Shown: positions 56,551 to 64,000 of the stretch, piece by piece
Position numbering within the stretch: position 1 is the first letter of the stretch
Layout of the letters: the number at the start of each line of letters is the position of its first letter
Assembly (NCBI RefSeq): GCF_000350225.1
Contig: NW_005179130.1
Coordinates: forward strand, 1 to 64,000
DNA from: Chondrus crispus
Lineage: Eukaryota > Rhodophyta > Florideophyceae > Gigartinales > Gigartinaceae
Direction of reading: 5' to 3'
Length of the DNA: 64,000 bases
Notes under the pieces: generated by a model
Databases searched by the model: none
Seen by the model: only the letters and a program-made list of their open reading frames with translations
What the model was told of the DNA's origin: nothing
Position numbers and translations under genes: made by a program

Positions 56551-56902
56551 AACGTTAAGAGAAACGTACCGAACCAGATGGGTATACCCAAATTTGAGTC
56601 GGAAACCCTTTCGTGCTGTTTCGAGTGATATATGTGACTCATTCGGAGCTCAGTGGTGACGCAAAAGTTCCTCGGAGACAAACAAAGTTAGCTTTCGATT
56701 CGAGGATTGACAAAAAAATACAAAAAGTTCATTTGCAAAATTACAAATGTAGCTGGAGCTGTACGGCAGATCATGGAAAGAAAGGCGAGACTTCAACTGA
56801 TGCCTCAAAATTTTCCCCTCCCCCCCTCACACCCCCTATCAGGTTCGAAAACATATATTTCAACCGCATCCATTTCATCATCAACAAAATTCTCTAGTAC
56901 CA
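56551..56902. promoter_or_regulatory. Probable bidirectional promoter between transposase and accessory ORF
   Basis: A 352-bp interval between divergent ATG codons, with A/T-rich stretches and a pyrimidine-rich CCCCTCCCCCCCTC at about 56815-56828. Function inferred from arrangement only. Confidence 0.4.
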
Positions 56903-58012
56903 ATGAATTCGAGGGAGTTCCATGCAGCAATGACGGCGAAGATGAATGTTGTTGTCACCAAGCTGGAATTAATTGCTCAAGACATTAAACAGGTGAAGAG
57001 CCGTGTGGATGTCATCGCACCGCAAAACGTCAAAGAACCAATTTACAGACCCAGCAACCTCCAAGCAAGGTTTGGCAGAGACCGAAACATGGCGAGCATG
57101 TTTCGAATTTTGACGGCGGAGGCAAACAATGGTTTGCCTGCGGGTGATTCTCGCCGTGTTCGCGAACTTAATCCCAATGTGGAAGACGGCGTAATTAACA
57201 AGGCTGCCAAGGACAGCCTTGATGTGATCAGTGGAGCAATTCTGCCGAATGAAATGCTGAAGAAAACGTGGCGTCAGATATGTCGCGAGCGCAAAGACTT
57301 AGCAATGGAAATCATGAATAACGCCAGATCCAAGCCGGAGCTGATCGTGTTTGCCCAGGGTGCTGCAGACTGGGCGATGCATATGATTGCAGATCAGAAG
57401 CATAAGTCCACAAAACGGGCCGCCGATTCAGCAGTGACAGGTAACGAGAAAGAAGCCGTGGGCCCGCATGCAGAGGTCCAATCCCCATCTCCGATACCAG
57501 CCGATGATGTCTACGATGCCGTCGAAAGCGACCATATCAGCGCCGAACCGCCGAGAGCTAATCGCAACATGTCGAGAGAAAACAGGTCGCCTGAAGACGA
57601 AACGGTGCAATTAGGAAAATTGACCGGCGCACAAATGTCCGGCATGGGCGATCAAGTCGGTGACGATGGCGGATTTCGGGTGTCGACGGGGGCTCACATA
57701 GAAACTTCACCAACTCTTCCAGTTCCATCACAGATCGCCAACGCAGTAAGCGTTGGTAAGGTTTACGCGCATAAATTCAGGAACCGACTCCAGCTCAGCA
57801 AGCGGCCTCCGCAATTTCACCTGAAGTCTGGGCACAGGTCATTGCCACGATGCAGCAGAATGGTCAGATACGAGGAGTCCAGTCGATCTAAACATCCGGA
57901 GATGGTACTGCACCGAGAACAACAAACCGCCAGAGACGTAAGGGAAGAGCCATCGTTGCCCGTAGCCGGCATGGTAGTAGAAGTGGTGCGCGCCCCGCTC
58001 GTGTCAATGTAA
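56903..58012 (+). CDS. Accessory ORF of the CACTA-like element, 369 codons
   Basis: Starts MNSREFHAAMTAKMNV and is uninterrupted. N-terminal coiled coil (VVTKLELIAQDIKQVKSRVDV), a conserved-looking helical block (GAILPNEMLKKTWRQICRER, VFAQGAADWAMHMI), an acidic linker, and a basic C-terminal third (HKFRNRLQLSKRP). No family recognised. Its place, divergent from TNP2, is where CACTA elements often carry a TNPA-like DNA-binding partner; that role is inference. Confidence 0.6.
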   Translation: MNSREFHAAMTAKMNVVVTKLELIAQDIKQVKSRVDVIAPQNVKEPIYRPSNLQARFGRDRNMASMFRILTAEANNGLPAGDSRRVRELNPNVEDGVINKAAKDSLDVISGAILPNEMLKKTWRQICRERKDLAMEIMNNARSKPELIVFAQGAADWAMHMIADQKHKSTKRAADSAVTGNEKEAVGPHAEVQSPSPIPADDVYDAVESDHISAEPPRANRNMSRENRSPEDETVQLGKLTGAQMSGMGDQVGDDGGFRVSTGAHIETSPTLPVPSQIANAVSVGKVYAHKFRNRLQLSKRPPQFHLKSGHRSLPRCSRMVRYEESSRSKHPEMVLHREQQTARDVREEPSLPVAGMVVEVVRAPLVSM

Positions 58013-58398
58013 GGCGATGCAGCGAGCATTGATGGTCGCGTCGTAGGTAGCACAAGAATGAGTACGTAAAGGGGGTTATTGACCACAACGCACAAGCGGG
58101 CTTGACTGCGCATGGCGTAAATTTGTGTTAAAGGACGGTGGAAAGCATGAGGATGGATTGATCAGAGATAGGTGGCAAAAGGGGCTTGACGCAGGGCCTT
58201 GTGCCGAAGGACCGATAGCGGGTGAGGGGAAGCTGGCGCTGCGCTTGCATTCTGGTAAGGCGGATAGGCTTCTGATTCCACGTGGATTGGAGGGCTTGGA
58301 AGGTACCCCATATACTCGAGTTGGTGAGGTGATAAGAAACGAGACAGACGTTTGGGAATAATGTGGAATGGAATCGTGGGGCCTGTTCCGGGACCGGA
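58013..58398. other. Non-coding DNA inside the CACTA-like element
   Basis: Frames on both strands are short and motif-free. I see nothing else here. Confidence 0.45.
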
Positions 58399-58914
58399 TC
58401 AACTCCACAAGGCTCGAATACAATTCCACAGTGTGTATCCATTTAGGGTTCCGAAAATTATTTCCGACCTTAGGGGATCCGTCGCTTCAATTTCCCGTCG
58501 CATTCCATCTAGTTCAGACTCAACTTTTTTACACTGAATCTGAAGTCGGTGTTTCTCCGCGATAGTACTTTTGTGTCCAAGGTGAGCTTTCTCCAGAGTC
58601 TCTTTCAAAAGAAAAGCTTTGCCTCTGGCAGCCTACAACGCGGATCTGTGCTCTTTGCCGAGCGCATCGATGCATGTGCTCGCTTGTTCCACAATCTTGT
58701 TATGCCTAACTTCTTTTTTGGTCAATTGCTGTTTCAATTCATCAATTTTCCCCTCCGTGCGAGCAGCTCGTTTTCGGGCGTTGAGAATATCTTCCTTTGT
58801 GCGTTGGAGCTCCTCTGCGGCTTGATTTAGTTCAGTTCGCAAGTTGATGTCTAGCGCCTGAAGTTCGGCTGTACTGGAGTGGAGATGCCGCTTTGACCCT
58901 AGCTCCACATTCAA
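58399..58914 (-). pseudogene. Coiled-coil fragment with one in-frame TAG, probably captured
   Basis: One minus-strand frame: NVELGSKRHLHSSTAEL, LRTELNQAAEELQRTKEDIL, KIDELKQQLTKKEVRHNK, GKEHRSAL, TAG at 58633-58635, then AARGKAFLLKETLEKA and VESELDGMRREIEATD. Heptad repeats of Leu/Ile/Ala with charged residues indicate a long coiled coil. No family can be named. It starts where the MutL-like fragment ends, in another frame, so it is a separate captured piece or a shifted continuation. Confidence 0.5.
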
Positions 58915-59795
58915 AAGATGGCGCTATACTTCTGCGATACAAATGCACCTACGTCTCGCCTTGAGGGACGAAGCGTTGTTAAAATCCTTCTCCGATCTGT
59001 CAGCGACCACGCTTTAGGCAGTGTCGCATAGAATCCAGAATACTTTGGATTTGACAAATCAAGAGAAAAAGGCGAAGATGCGCTTCTTGACTGGTTCCGT
59101 TCAGTCTCGAAGGTAGACCTCACCCCAACAGTTGCATGTTCGTCATGGTCCGTCCGGTCAGATTCAACTTCTAGCCCCACTGGTACGGACGGTAAGCTCA
59201 ATGCTAGTACAGAGGTACTCTCTGGAGACTGTAAAACTCGGCCTTTGCTGTCGAGGGAAAGCTGGTTGTCAGTTTCGACAACTTCTGCTGTGCCTTGATA
59301 GACTTGCACACTCTCTCCAGAAGGGTCGACTTTGCGAACCTCATTTACCTCCTCTTCTCCATCTGTTTCCTTCAATGGCCTTGATTGATTGGACGCATAC
59401 ATCGCATTCCCGCGGGAACTTGAAAGGAGAATAATGGGTTCAGTTTCGAAATTTAACTTTTGTACGGGAATCTCAGCGGCCTTCGCCGGTGACCACAGTG
59501 CCTCAAGTTGCCCCATGACTCCGGCTATAACGTCGCTCACATCTCGGATTAGAATGTCACGTTTGTTCGGATATATATTCACGTCATAGCTACCTACAGG
59601 AACGTCCAAATTTAGTATCAATACAGGAGATGCTCCGTCCAAACCCGTAATCCGTCGATAGAGCTCGTTTACAGCCCGAGTCAAGGGCGGGAAATCAACG
59701 GACCTTTTGTTTGCGAATATATACTGATGCGATGATGTCGCTCTTCCGCCAGATCCATTGGCATCCAGTGACGCTTTCAAGACGAGGTCAGAACA
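58911..59795 (-). pseudogene. MutL/PMS-type mismatch-repair fragment inside the transposon
   Basis: MutL proteins couple mismatch recognition to strand removal. The frame reads SLDANGSGGRATSSHQYIF (the GxGR block), FANKRSVDFPPLTRAVNELY, PVLILNLDVPVGSYDVNIYPNKRDIL (split here as VLILNLDVPVG and YDVNIYPNKRDIL), the conserved transducer domain with the DVNVHPxK-like motif, spelled DVNIYPNK. The VNELYRR and NKRDILI spelling is nearest to PMS1/PMS2-type proteins. The N-terminal ATPase (GHKL) half and the C-terminal endonuclease half are absent. A Ser/Glu-rich linker follows to 58911. The first residue is encoded by TTG, not a true start. Confidence 0.66.
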
Positions 59796-59804
59796 ACAGT
59801 AATG

Positions 59805-60587
59805 TCAATTGAATGTAATGTAGTCCCGATCATTTCGCGCATTTGGGCTAGCACCAGATCCTGGTAAGGAGACAGATGTATTTTTTGACAAGGGAAGGTC
59901 CAGGAGCGCAGTCGCTGTTTTGTTGCCAGCAACACATGACGCAGTGTGGCGCAGTGCGCGCAAATTGAGGAGCTTCTCATGAGAAGGTTGAGGTCGTGGT
60001 ATCAAAGCGCCAGATGCATTTAAATGAGGGAGAACTTTGATAGGGAGCGATAAATCACCTGGGCGGTTCAGACTGGCTATTCCGTCGGTATCGGCGACGG
60101 TGGCATCGAAAGAACGACTCGACAGCTTGACGTCACATCTAGAAGCGCGCATTGCACCGAAATCAAGACCACCAACGATCCAGTAGGGTGTTAGGACTGC
60201 CTTCTGCTCAAAAGAAGTATTGAGATTGAGGCGGGTGAGTGCGTTCTCAAGGTTGCGAAGATCTTGATCGGTCTCAACGGTAGCGCTGCGATACCAGTAG
60301 TCGTTTCGAATAATAAGGTCTGAATGATTGGCCATAAACTTGTGCGTGGGAAACAGCGGGACAGAGTCTGTCCACCTGCCAAAGTCGTCCACGGAGAGCA
60401 CGACAAATGATCTGTCTGAGACGAGGCTAGGTGGTGCTGCGCCAAGACTGAAGCCTTGCCATGGGACAAGTAATCGCAGACCAAATGCCAAAATGGACAA
60501 GAGACCAGCAAATGCAACGGTGTTGAGGAGGAACGAGCGAACACTCATAGGGAGGAACCCGCGCTTGTACACGAGACGGAAGACCAT
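59805..60587 (-). CDS. Membrane-anchored protein with polysaccharide-deacetylase-like start, partial
   Basis: Starts MVFRLVYKRGFLPMSVR at 60587. Residues about 15-42 form a hydrophobic signal anchor (LLNTVAFAGLLSILAFGL), predicting a type II membrane protein with its bulk in the secretory lumen. FVVLSVDDFGRW resembles the first metal-binding motif of NodB-like deacetylases, and ATVETDQDLRNLENAL followed by AVLTPYWIVGG fits a deacetylase-like barrel. The family match is from memory and moderate. Possible N-glycosylation sites (NHSD, NTSF). At 260 residues it is short for the family and its last part is low complexity, so it is probably truncated by capture. Confidence 0.45.
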   Translation of the reverse strand: MVFRLVYKRGFLPMSVRSFLLNTVAFAGLLSILAFGLRLLVPWQGFSLGAAPPSLVSDRSFVVLSVDDFGRWTDSVPLFPTHKFMANHSDLIIRNDYWYRSATVETDQDLRNLENALTRLNLNTSFEQKAVLTPYWIVGGLDFGAMRASRCDVKLSSRSFDATVADTDGIASLNRPGDLSLPIKVLPHLNASGALIPRPQPSHEKLLNLRALRHTASCVAGNKTATALLDLPLSKNTSVSLPGSGASPNARNDRDYITFN

Positions 60588-62065
60588 AGCAGCAGGAGAT
60601 GCTAGAGAATGTACGAGGAAAATAGCGACAAGGGGTGCCAGTTACACGAAAAAATGTGATGGTCCAGGCGGCACAGTGGGTTGAGAAGTGGTCTGGCCGA
60701 TTCCCCTCCCCATGCTAGGATAAGACAGGAAGACAGGGAAGAAATTAGAGTTCAGAGGATGTTAAAATGGAATGGAAGGAATTTGTGTAAGCGTAGGAGG
60801 CTTCCGATGGGAAGAGGGAAACGGCTTAAACTGAACAGATCGGGAGTTTGTTCTGGTGTGGATGCAACAATTGTCGGAGTGAATGCACGGCGGTGCAGCA
60901 AGAGCGGTAAAGCGGGACCCCGACAGCAAGGATAATGACAGGGAATTGTGGCGACGAAGAAAACCGAAGCGAAGCCAAAGGGCCGAATTGTCGGGGGGTT
61001 GCGAATTAGGGACACCGTTGTAGGGCTTGCGTTGACTCGGGCAAATTCAGTCCCGGTTCCAAAGCGAGGCAGGTAAGGGCGGAGAACGATGGCGATGCCG
61101 GATAGGAATAGATCGGGGCGCGTGGGTGAGCGCAGCACAAGTAAGGAACAGCGCTCGCCGAAGCACAGTCGGGAGGGCGCAAGTTAGGATGATGGTGGCC
61201 GTATTGGAACAAGACCAGGGATATGGATGCCTTCGTATAGATAAGGGCCAAGGGAGAGGTGGGACCAAGAGTATTGCGACACGCCACAACACAACGCAAG
61301 GCCACAAAGGGCAGGGTCGAAGGAATGGGTGTGTGGGGGGAAGAAGGGAGAGGGCAAGAAGGGAGGGGGGGAAGGGGGCGAGATACAGACGCAAGTCGAA
61401 AGAGATGGGGAGAAAGTGACGGGAGACAGGCGTGTCCGGGGGCGGGGGGAGGGTGACCGGTGGGCAGGTGGTGGTGGTTAAGGGGCTGCGCATGGGGTTT
61501 TCAGGGTAGTGGAGAGGGTGGGCGACGTGGTGGTGGGGTTCTGCTACGGGAGGTCAGGACGGGGCGGTGGAGAGGCGAGAGGGGGGTTGTAGGTGAGGAG
61601 GTTGTACTTGTAAAAGCGGGGGGCAACTAGAGGGGGGAGGGACTTGCTGTGACGTTTCATGTGTTCGTGGGGCTAGCATGACGGAGTTGGTGCGTCGCTG
61701 TAACCCAGACAGTATCGGTGGGTCCAGGCGCTGCATGGCGGGGGGGGGGAGGGCAAGCTCGTGTGACGGGCACTGCCTTCGAGTCACTGTCAAACGTCAT
61801 CCCATGATACAGTCACGCATAGACGCCGCAAACCACACAACCTACTACTGCAATTTAATCAAATCTCGGTTTCTGATTGTTCGGACCTGTACAGTAACTG
61901 TTCTACTTGAGTTCGAAAGAGATGCCGAGGTCGAAACATAATTAAACTACTTAATTTCGTGCATGTGGTGCCGCAGCGCTTCGAAAGACTTCTGTTTCAG
62001 TTCGATTTTAATGCTCAAGCACAAAAAGGGTTTCAGTCTAGTACCAAACGAGTGCTAAGTTCCTA
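60588..62065. other. Purine-rich gene-free stretch in the CACTA-like element
   Basis: G-rich on the plus strand (60600-61780), with GGGGG runs at 61370-61450 and 61738-61750. Frames on the minus strand here are Pro/Ser/Leu-rich artefacts of the composition. No motif seen. Confidence 0.5.
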
Positions 62066-62911
62066 CTAGGGCATCACCAAAGCCACCGCAAACACAGACC
62101 AAACTACTTGTGTGACGATGCCGGCTCCGCCAACCGACTCGGCACGGACCACAGCATCGCAAGGAAATACGTAGCCATCGAAATTATACCGAGCAATTCC
62201 AGGCAATACAGAGCGTTCTGGCTTCAACATAGTCGAATAAGCCGGATGCTTGTCGTCGGCCTCGGTGTAAACTTGAAGCTCCCAGTCATTCCAGTCATCA
62301 AAATCTCCAAATATGTGGTTCCGAAAACGAGTCCGCAAGAACGACATCACATCCAAACTCATGTAGGGGATTCAAAAGAAAGCAGTTCCGATTTTTCCGC
62401 CGATGACTGGGACAACCCTCAGCCCTTTGAAACTCCTTTCGGGTGACAATTAAACTAGAAGCAAGTCAAACATTGGTGTGCCATCGTCTTGAGTCTCAAG
62501 CCGTTGAGGCAGGAGCGTCATTCTCGAAGAATCCGTGACTAACGAATCCGCCTTTATGTTGTGTACGTTCCGCTCTAGCTGCTTGAGATAAACTCTGAAA
62601 GTATTTCCCTTGGGTGGAACGTGAACACACTCCGGCGGCGGGAGTGTAGACGGGGCTGAACGTATTAATGACAGCGATGGACCTCTGTCCGCTTGAGCGG
62701 CAAGGAGGAGTGCAAGCGGTGTCATGGAAAGGTCCGGGTGCAGCTACAAGATTCCATTGCCGTCGCGACGAAACTGAATGCGAGAAGCGCTCGTAACCGG
62801 AAGGTCGAGAGTGGCATGCTTGTTCAATAGTGTAGCAATGAAAACAGCATCAGAGTGCTCAACAACTGTGGCAATAGATACGCCAGTAGTCTCTTCTTTC
62901 TCAGCTAAAAC
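62066..62911 (-). pseudogene. Decaying unrecognised frame, possibly a captured membrane-protein gene
   Basis: From MVLAEKEETTGVSIATVVEH (62911) the frame continues through three stops (about 62756, 62450-62452 and about 62365) to 62066. Segments include HATLDLPVTSASRIQFRRDG, TFRVYLKQLERNVHNI, FGDFDDWNDWELQVYTEADD and a hydrophobic end GIVTQVVWSVFAVALVMP that may be a membrane anchor. The persistence of protein-like sequence in one frame for 280 codons suggests a former gene. I do not recognise it. Confidence 0.45.
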
Positions 62912-63570
62912 CATATCTACAACGGCAGTGTTTTAAATTCCTTTACAAATTTGTTCGTTGAGGGACGTCCATGTACGGAGGTGGGCTTATTGGGTATTCG
63001 TTTCGGGAGGGGCCCTTTGCAAGGAGGGTATGCTGTATATTTTGTGGAAGCTTGGCAAAATGGCTACATTTCTTATCCTGATTCTGGCTGTGATGGTGAA
63101 CATAATGCTCACTATGTTAATCTCAGACAACCATCAGATCCTGGTAATGGGTGTAGGACTGTCAACAGTGCCAGTCACGGCGGTGCCCGCCACTCTCCGG
63201 GACCGACCGTCTGTCGGGGGAATTGGTCCAACCGCCCAGACGTCCACCCATGCAACTATTACACACAACCCCCACGGCGTGCTAGAAACGAAAGGTGCGG
63301 GACTACGAACTAAACCTTGACGTACGGGTTAGCTGTACGTCATAATTTACCTCAATCTCCCTGTTTCTGGAGCGTCAATTGGGCAAATATTTTTTTCTTT
63401 GATTCTGGTTCTGGATTGTTAGGGCACGTGCCACGCAAGTTCCATAGTCCTTGTCCTGGGGTCCAGAATCTGGACGACTGCACAGCACAGCACGATTTGA
63501 AGTCTACAACTCGAGCGTTAGAGTGCATGCAGAGTGGTGAAGACTTAAAACAAAGCAGCATAAATGATCC
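62912..63570. other. Non-coding right part of the CACTA-like element
   Basis: Overlapping frames at 62951-63313 and 62958-63320 are motif-free. Nothing else recognised before the right subterminal repeats. Confidence 0.45.
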
Positions 63571-63719
63571 CCAGCTGACTGCACTCTACATACACTTATT
63601 TTCTGTTCTTGATTTGGATCAATAGCATCACAATGCACTCTGGTGCCACTCCTCTTGCACTACTGCACTCGTATTACACTCTAGCCGTACACTATCGACA
63701 CTCACTAATTCTACTAGGG
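63571..63719. repeat. Right subterminal repeats and terminal repeat of the CACTA-like element
   Basis: Units matching the left end in inverse order: GCACTCTAC, GCACTCTGG, CCACTCCTC, GCACTCGTA, ACACTCTAG, GACACTCAC, ending TTCTACTAGGG, the inverse of the left CCCTAGAAGAA with one mismatch. AAT follows at 63720-63722. Confidence 0.85.
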
Positions 63720-64000
63720 AATGTGTTCACGACTACGTACCACACGCAAGCCAACGGCCAAGTTGAGAGGTTTAACCGCACGCTGACTTCCGCGTTGCGA
63801 AAATATGTTGGAGAGCATCCCAAGGACTGAGACTTATTTAGCGACGCTGTGACGTTCGCATACAACACGCAAGTTCATCGAACTACAAACATTGCGCCCT
63901 TCGAGCTGGTGTTAGCTCGGGCGCGGAGAAGCATTGCGTTACAAGCGCAGCCAATTTTGGAGAACTTCAGCTCGTCACGAGCAAACTACCTAAAATGGCA
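63720..64000 (+). pseudogene. Gypsy E integrase, continuation after the transposon
   Basis: Resumes with VFTTTYHTQANGQVERFNR, which carries the catalytic Glu of the DDE triad missing from the left half, then RKYVGEHPKD, an in-frame TGA at 63828-63830 (the related gypsy A has Trp, TGG, at this position), FAYNTQVHRTTN and PFELVLARA to the window edge. The frame is the same as before the insertion once one AAT is removed. Confidence 0.92.

Larger units (their letters stand above)
52406..63719. mobile_element. CACTA-like DNA transposon (11,314 bp), CCCTAG ends, AAT duplication, carrying host-like gene fragments
   Basis: Left end CCCTAGAAGAAATATA and right end (reverse complement) CCCTAGTAGAATTAGTG form an imperfect terminal inverted repeat. 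AAT occurs on both sides (52403-52405 and 63720-63722). Deleting the element and one AAT joins integrase codons ...ILGIRN to VFTTTYH..., a normal retroviral-type integrase sequence, so the boundaries are exact. Three-base duplications and many subterminal repeats are typical of CACTA/EnSpm elements, though the first bases are CCCTA rather than CACTA. Contents: TNP2-type transposase, accessory ORF, and four minus-strand segments that look captured from host genes. Confidence 0.93.
45526..64000 (+). mobile_element. Gypsy E retrotransposon, split by an 11.3 kb CACTA-like element; 3' end beyond window
   Basis: 5' LTR, gag (46712-48997), protease-RT-RNase H-integrase (49045-52405 and 63723-64000). 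The DNA transposon at 52406-63719 lies between integrase codons Asn and Val. Nesting order read from the junctions: D first, E into D, the CACTA-like element into E. Gag and pol carry several stops and frameshifts, so this copy is dead. Three other LTRs of the family occur in the window. Confidence 0.9.

Noticed and set aside
58128-58442. Overlapping minus-strand ORFs at 58076-58442 as genes
   Set aside because: Short, overlapping in two frames, and without motifs or continuity with the coiled-coil fragment.
1-64000. tRNA, rRNA, CRISPR arrays or bacterial-type operons
   Set aside because: No cloverleaf-like gene, rRNA block or spaced direct-repeat array was recognised. An automated scan (tRNAscan, Infernal) would be needed to exclude tRNAs fully.

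Overview
The window is eukaryotic nuclear DNA made almost entirely of transposable elements piled into one another, with pieces of host genes between and inside them. Evidence for a eukaryote: Ty3/gypsy and Ty1/copia LTR retrotransposons, a LINE-like reverse transcriptase, a PIF/Harbinger transposase, two TNP2-type (CACTA/EnSpm) transposases, and a ubiquitin-conjugating enzyme with two short GT-AG introns (103 and 90 bp). The mix (compact introns, dense nested repeats, algal-looking LINE and TNP2 proteins) makes me favour a red alga, with only moderate to low confidence. There are no prokaryotic operons, no CRISPR array and no RNA gene I can support.

Layout. 1-7.6 kb: 3' part of a chromovirus (gypsy A; integrase plus chromodomain), a 4.2 kb gene-free stretch, then a hairpin-rich putative LTR. 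7.7-8.7 kb: solo LTR of the gypsy E family with a GTTGA duplication. 8.7-9.8 kb: AT-rich DNA with two large palindromes. 9.8-13.8 kb: LINE-like element on the minus strand. 13.85-20.83 kb: a glutaminase gene broken by a copia element (13971-18703, ATGGC duplication), a solo LTR (19682-20779, CTTGC duplication) and, at its end, an inverted LTR (20829-21893). 22.0-23.9 kb: unknown ORF with one in-frame TGA. 26.0-27.2 kb: Harbinger transposase. 28.5-32.7 kb: TNP2-type transposase with two in-frame stops. 33.3-35.3 kb: a ubiquitin E2 (UBE2H/UBC8 type) running in frame into an ATR-kinase-like HEAT/UME fragment. 35.35-41.1 kb: three uncharacterised large ORFs. 41.6-45.5 kb: minus-strand gypsy D, a decayed relative of A. 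45.5-64 kb: gypsy E (5' LTR, gag, protease, RT, RNase H, integrase), inserted in the RT of D and itself split at integrase codons by an 11,314-bp CACTA-like element (52406-63719; CCCTAG termini, 3-bp AAT duplication).

The most interesting object is that 11.3 kb element. Its boundaries can be set to the base, because deleting it and one AAT restores the gypsy E integrase frame. Besides a TNP2-type transposase and an accessory ORF it carries, all on the minus strand, fragments resembling host genes: a MutL/PMS-type mismatch-repair segment, a coiled-coil segment, a membrane-anchored protein with a polysaccharide-deacetylase-like start, and an unrecognised decaying frame. The E2-ATR chimera in 33-35 kb lies between TNP2-type and accessory-type ORFs and may be a second case of gene capture. 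Many long frames are broken only by single in-frame stops. Where a relative can be compared (D against A) most are C:G to T:A changes, which suggests methylation- or RIP-like decay rather than recoding; the copia gag-TGA-pol junction is the one place where readthrough is a serious alternative.
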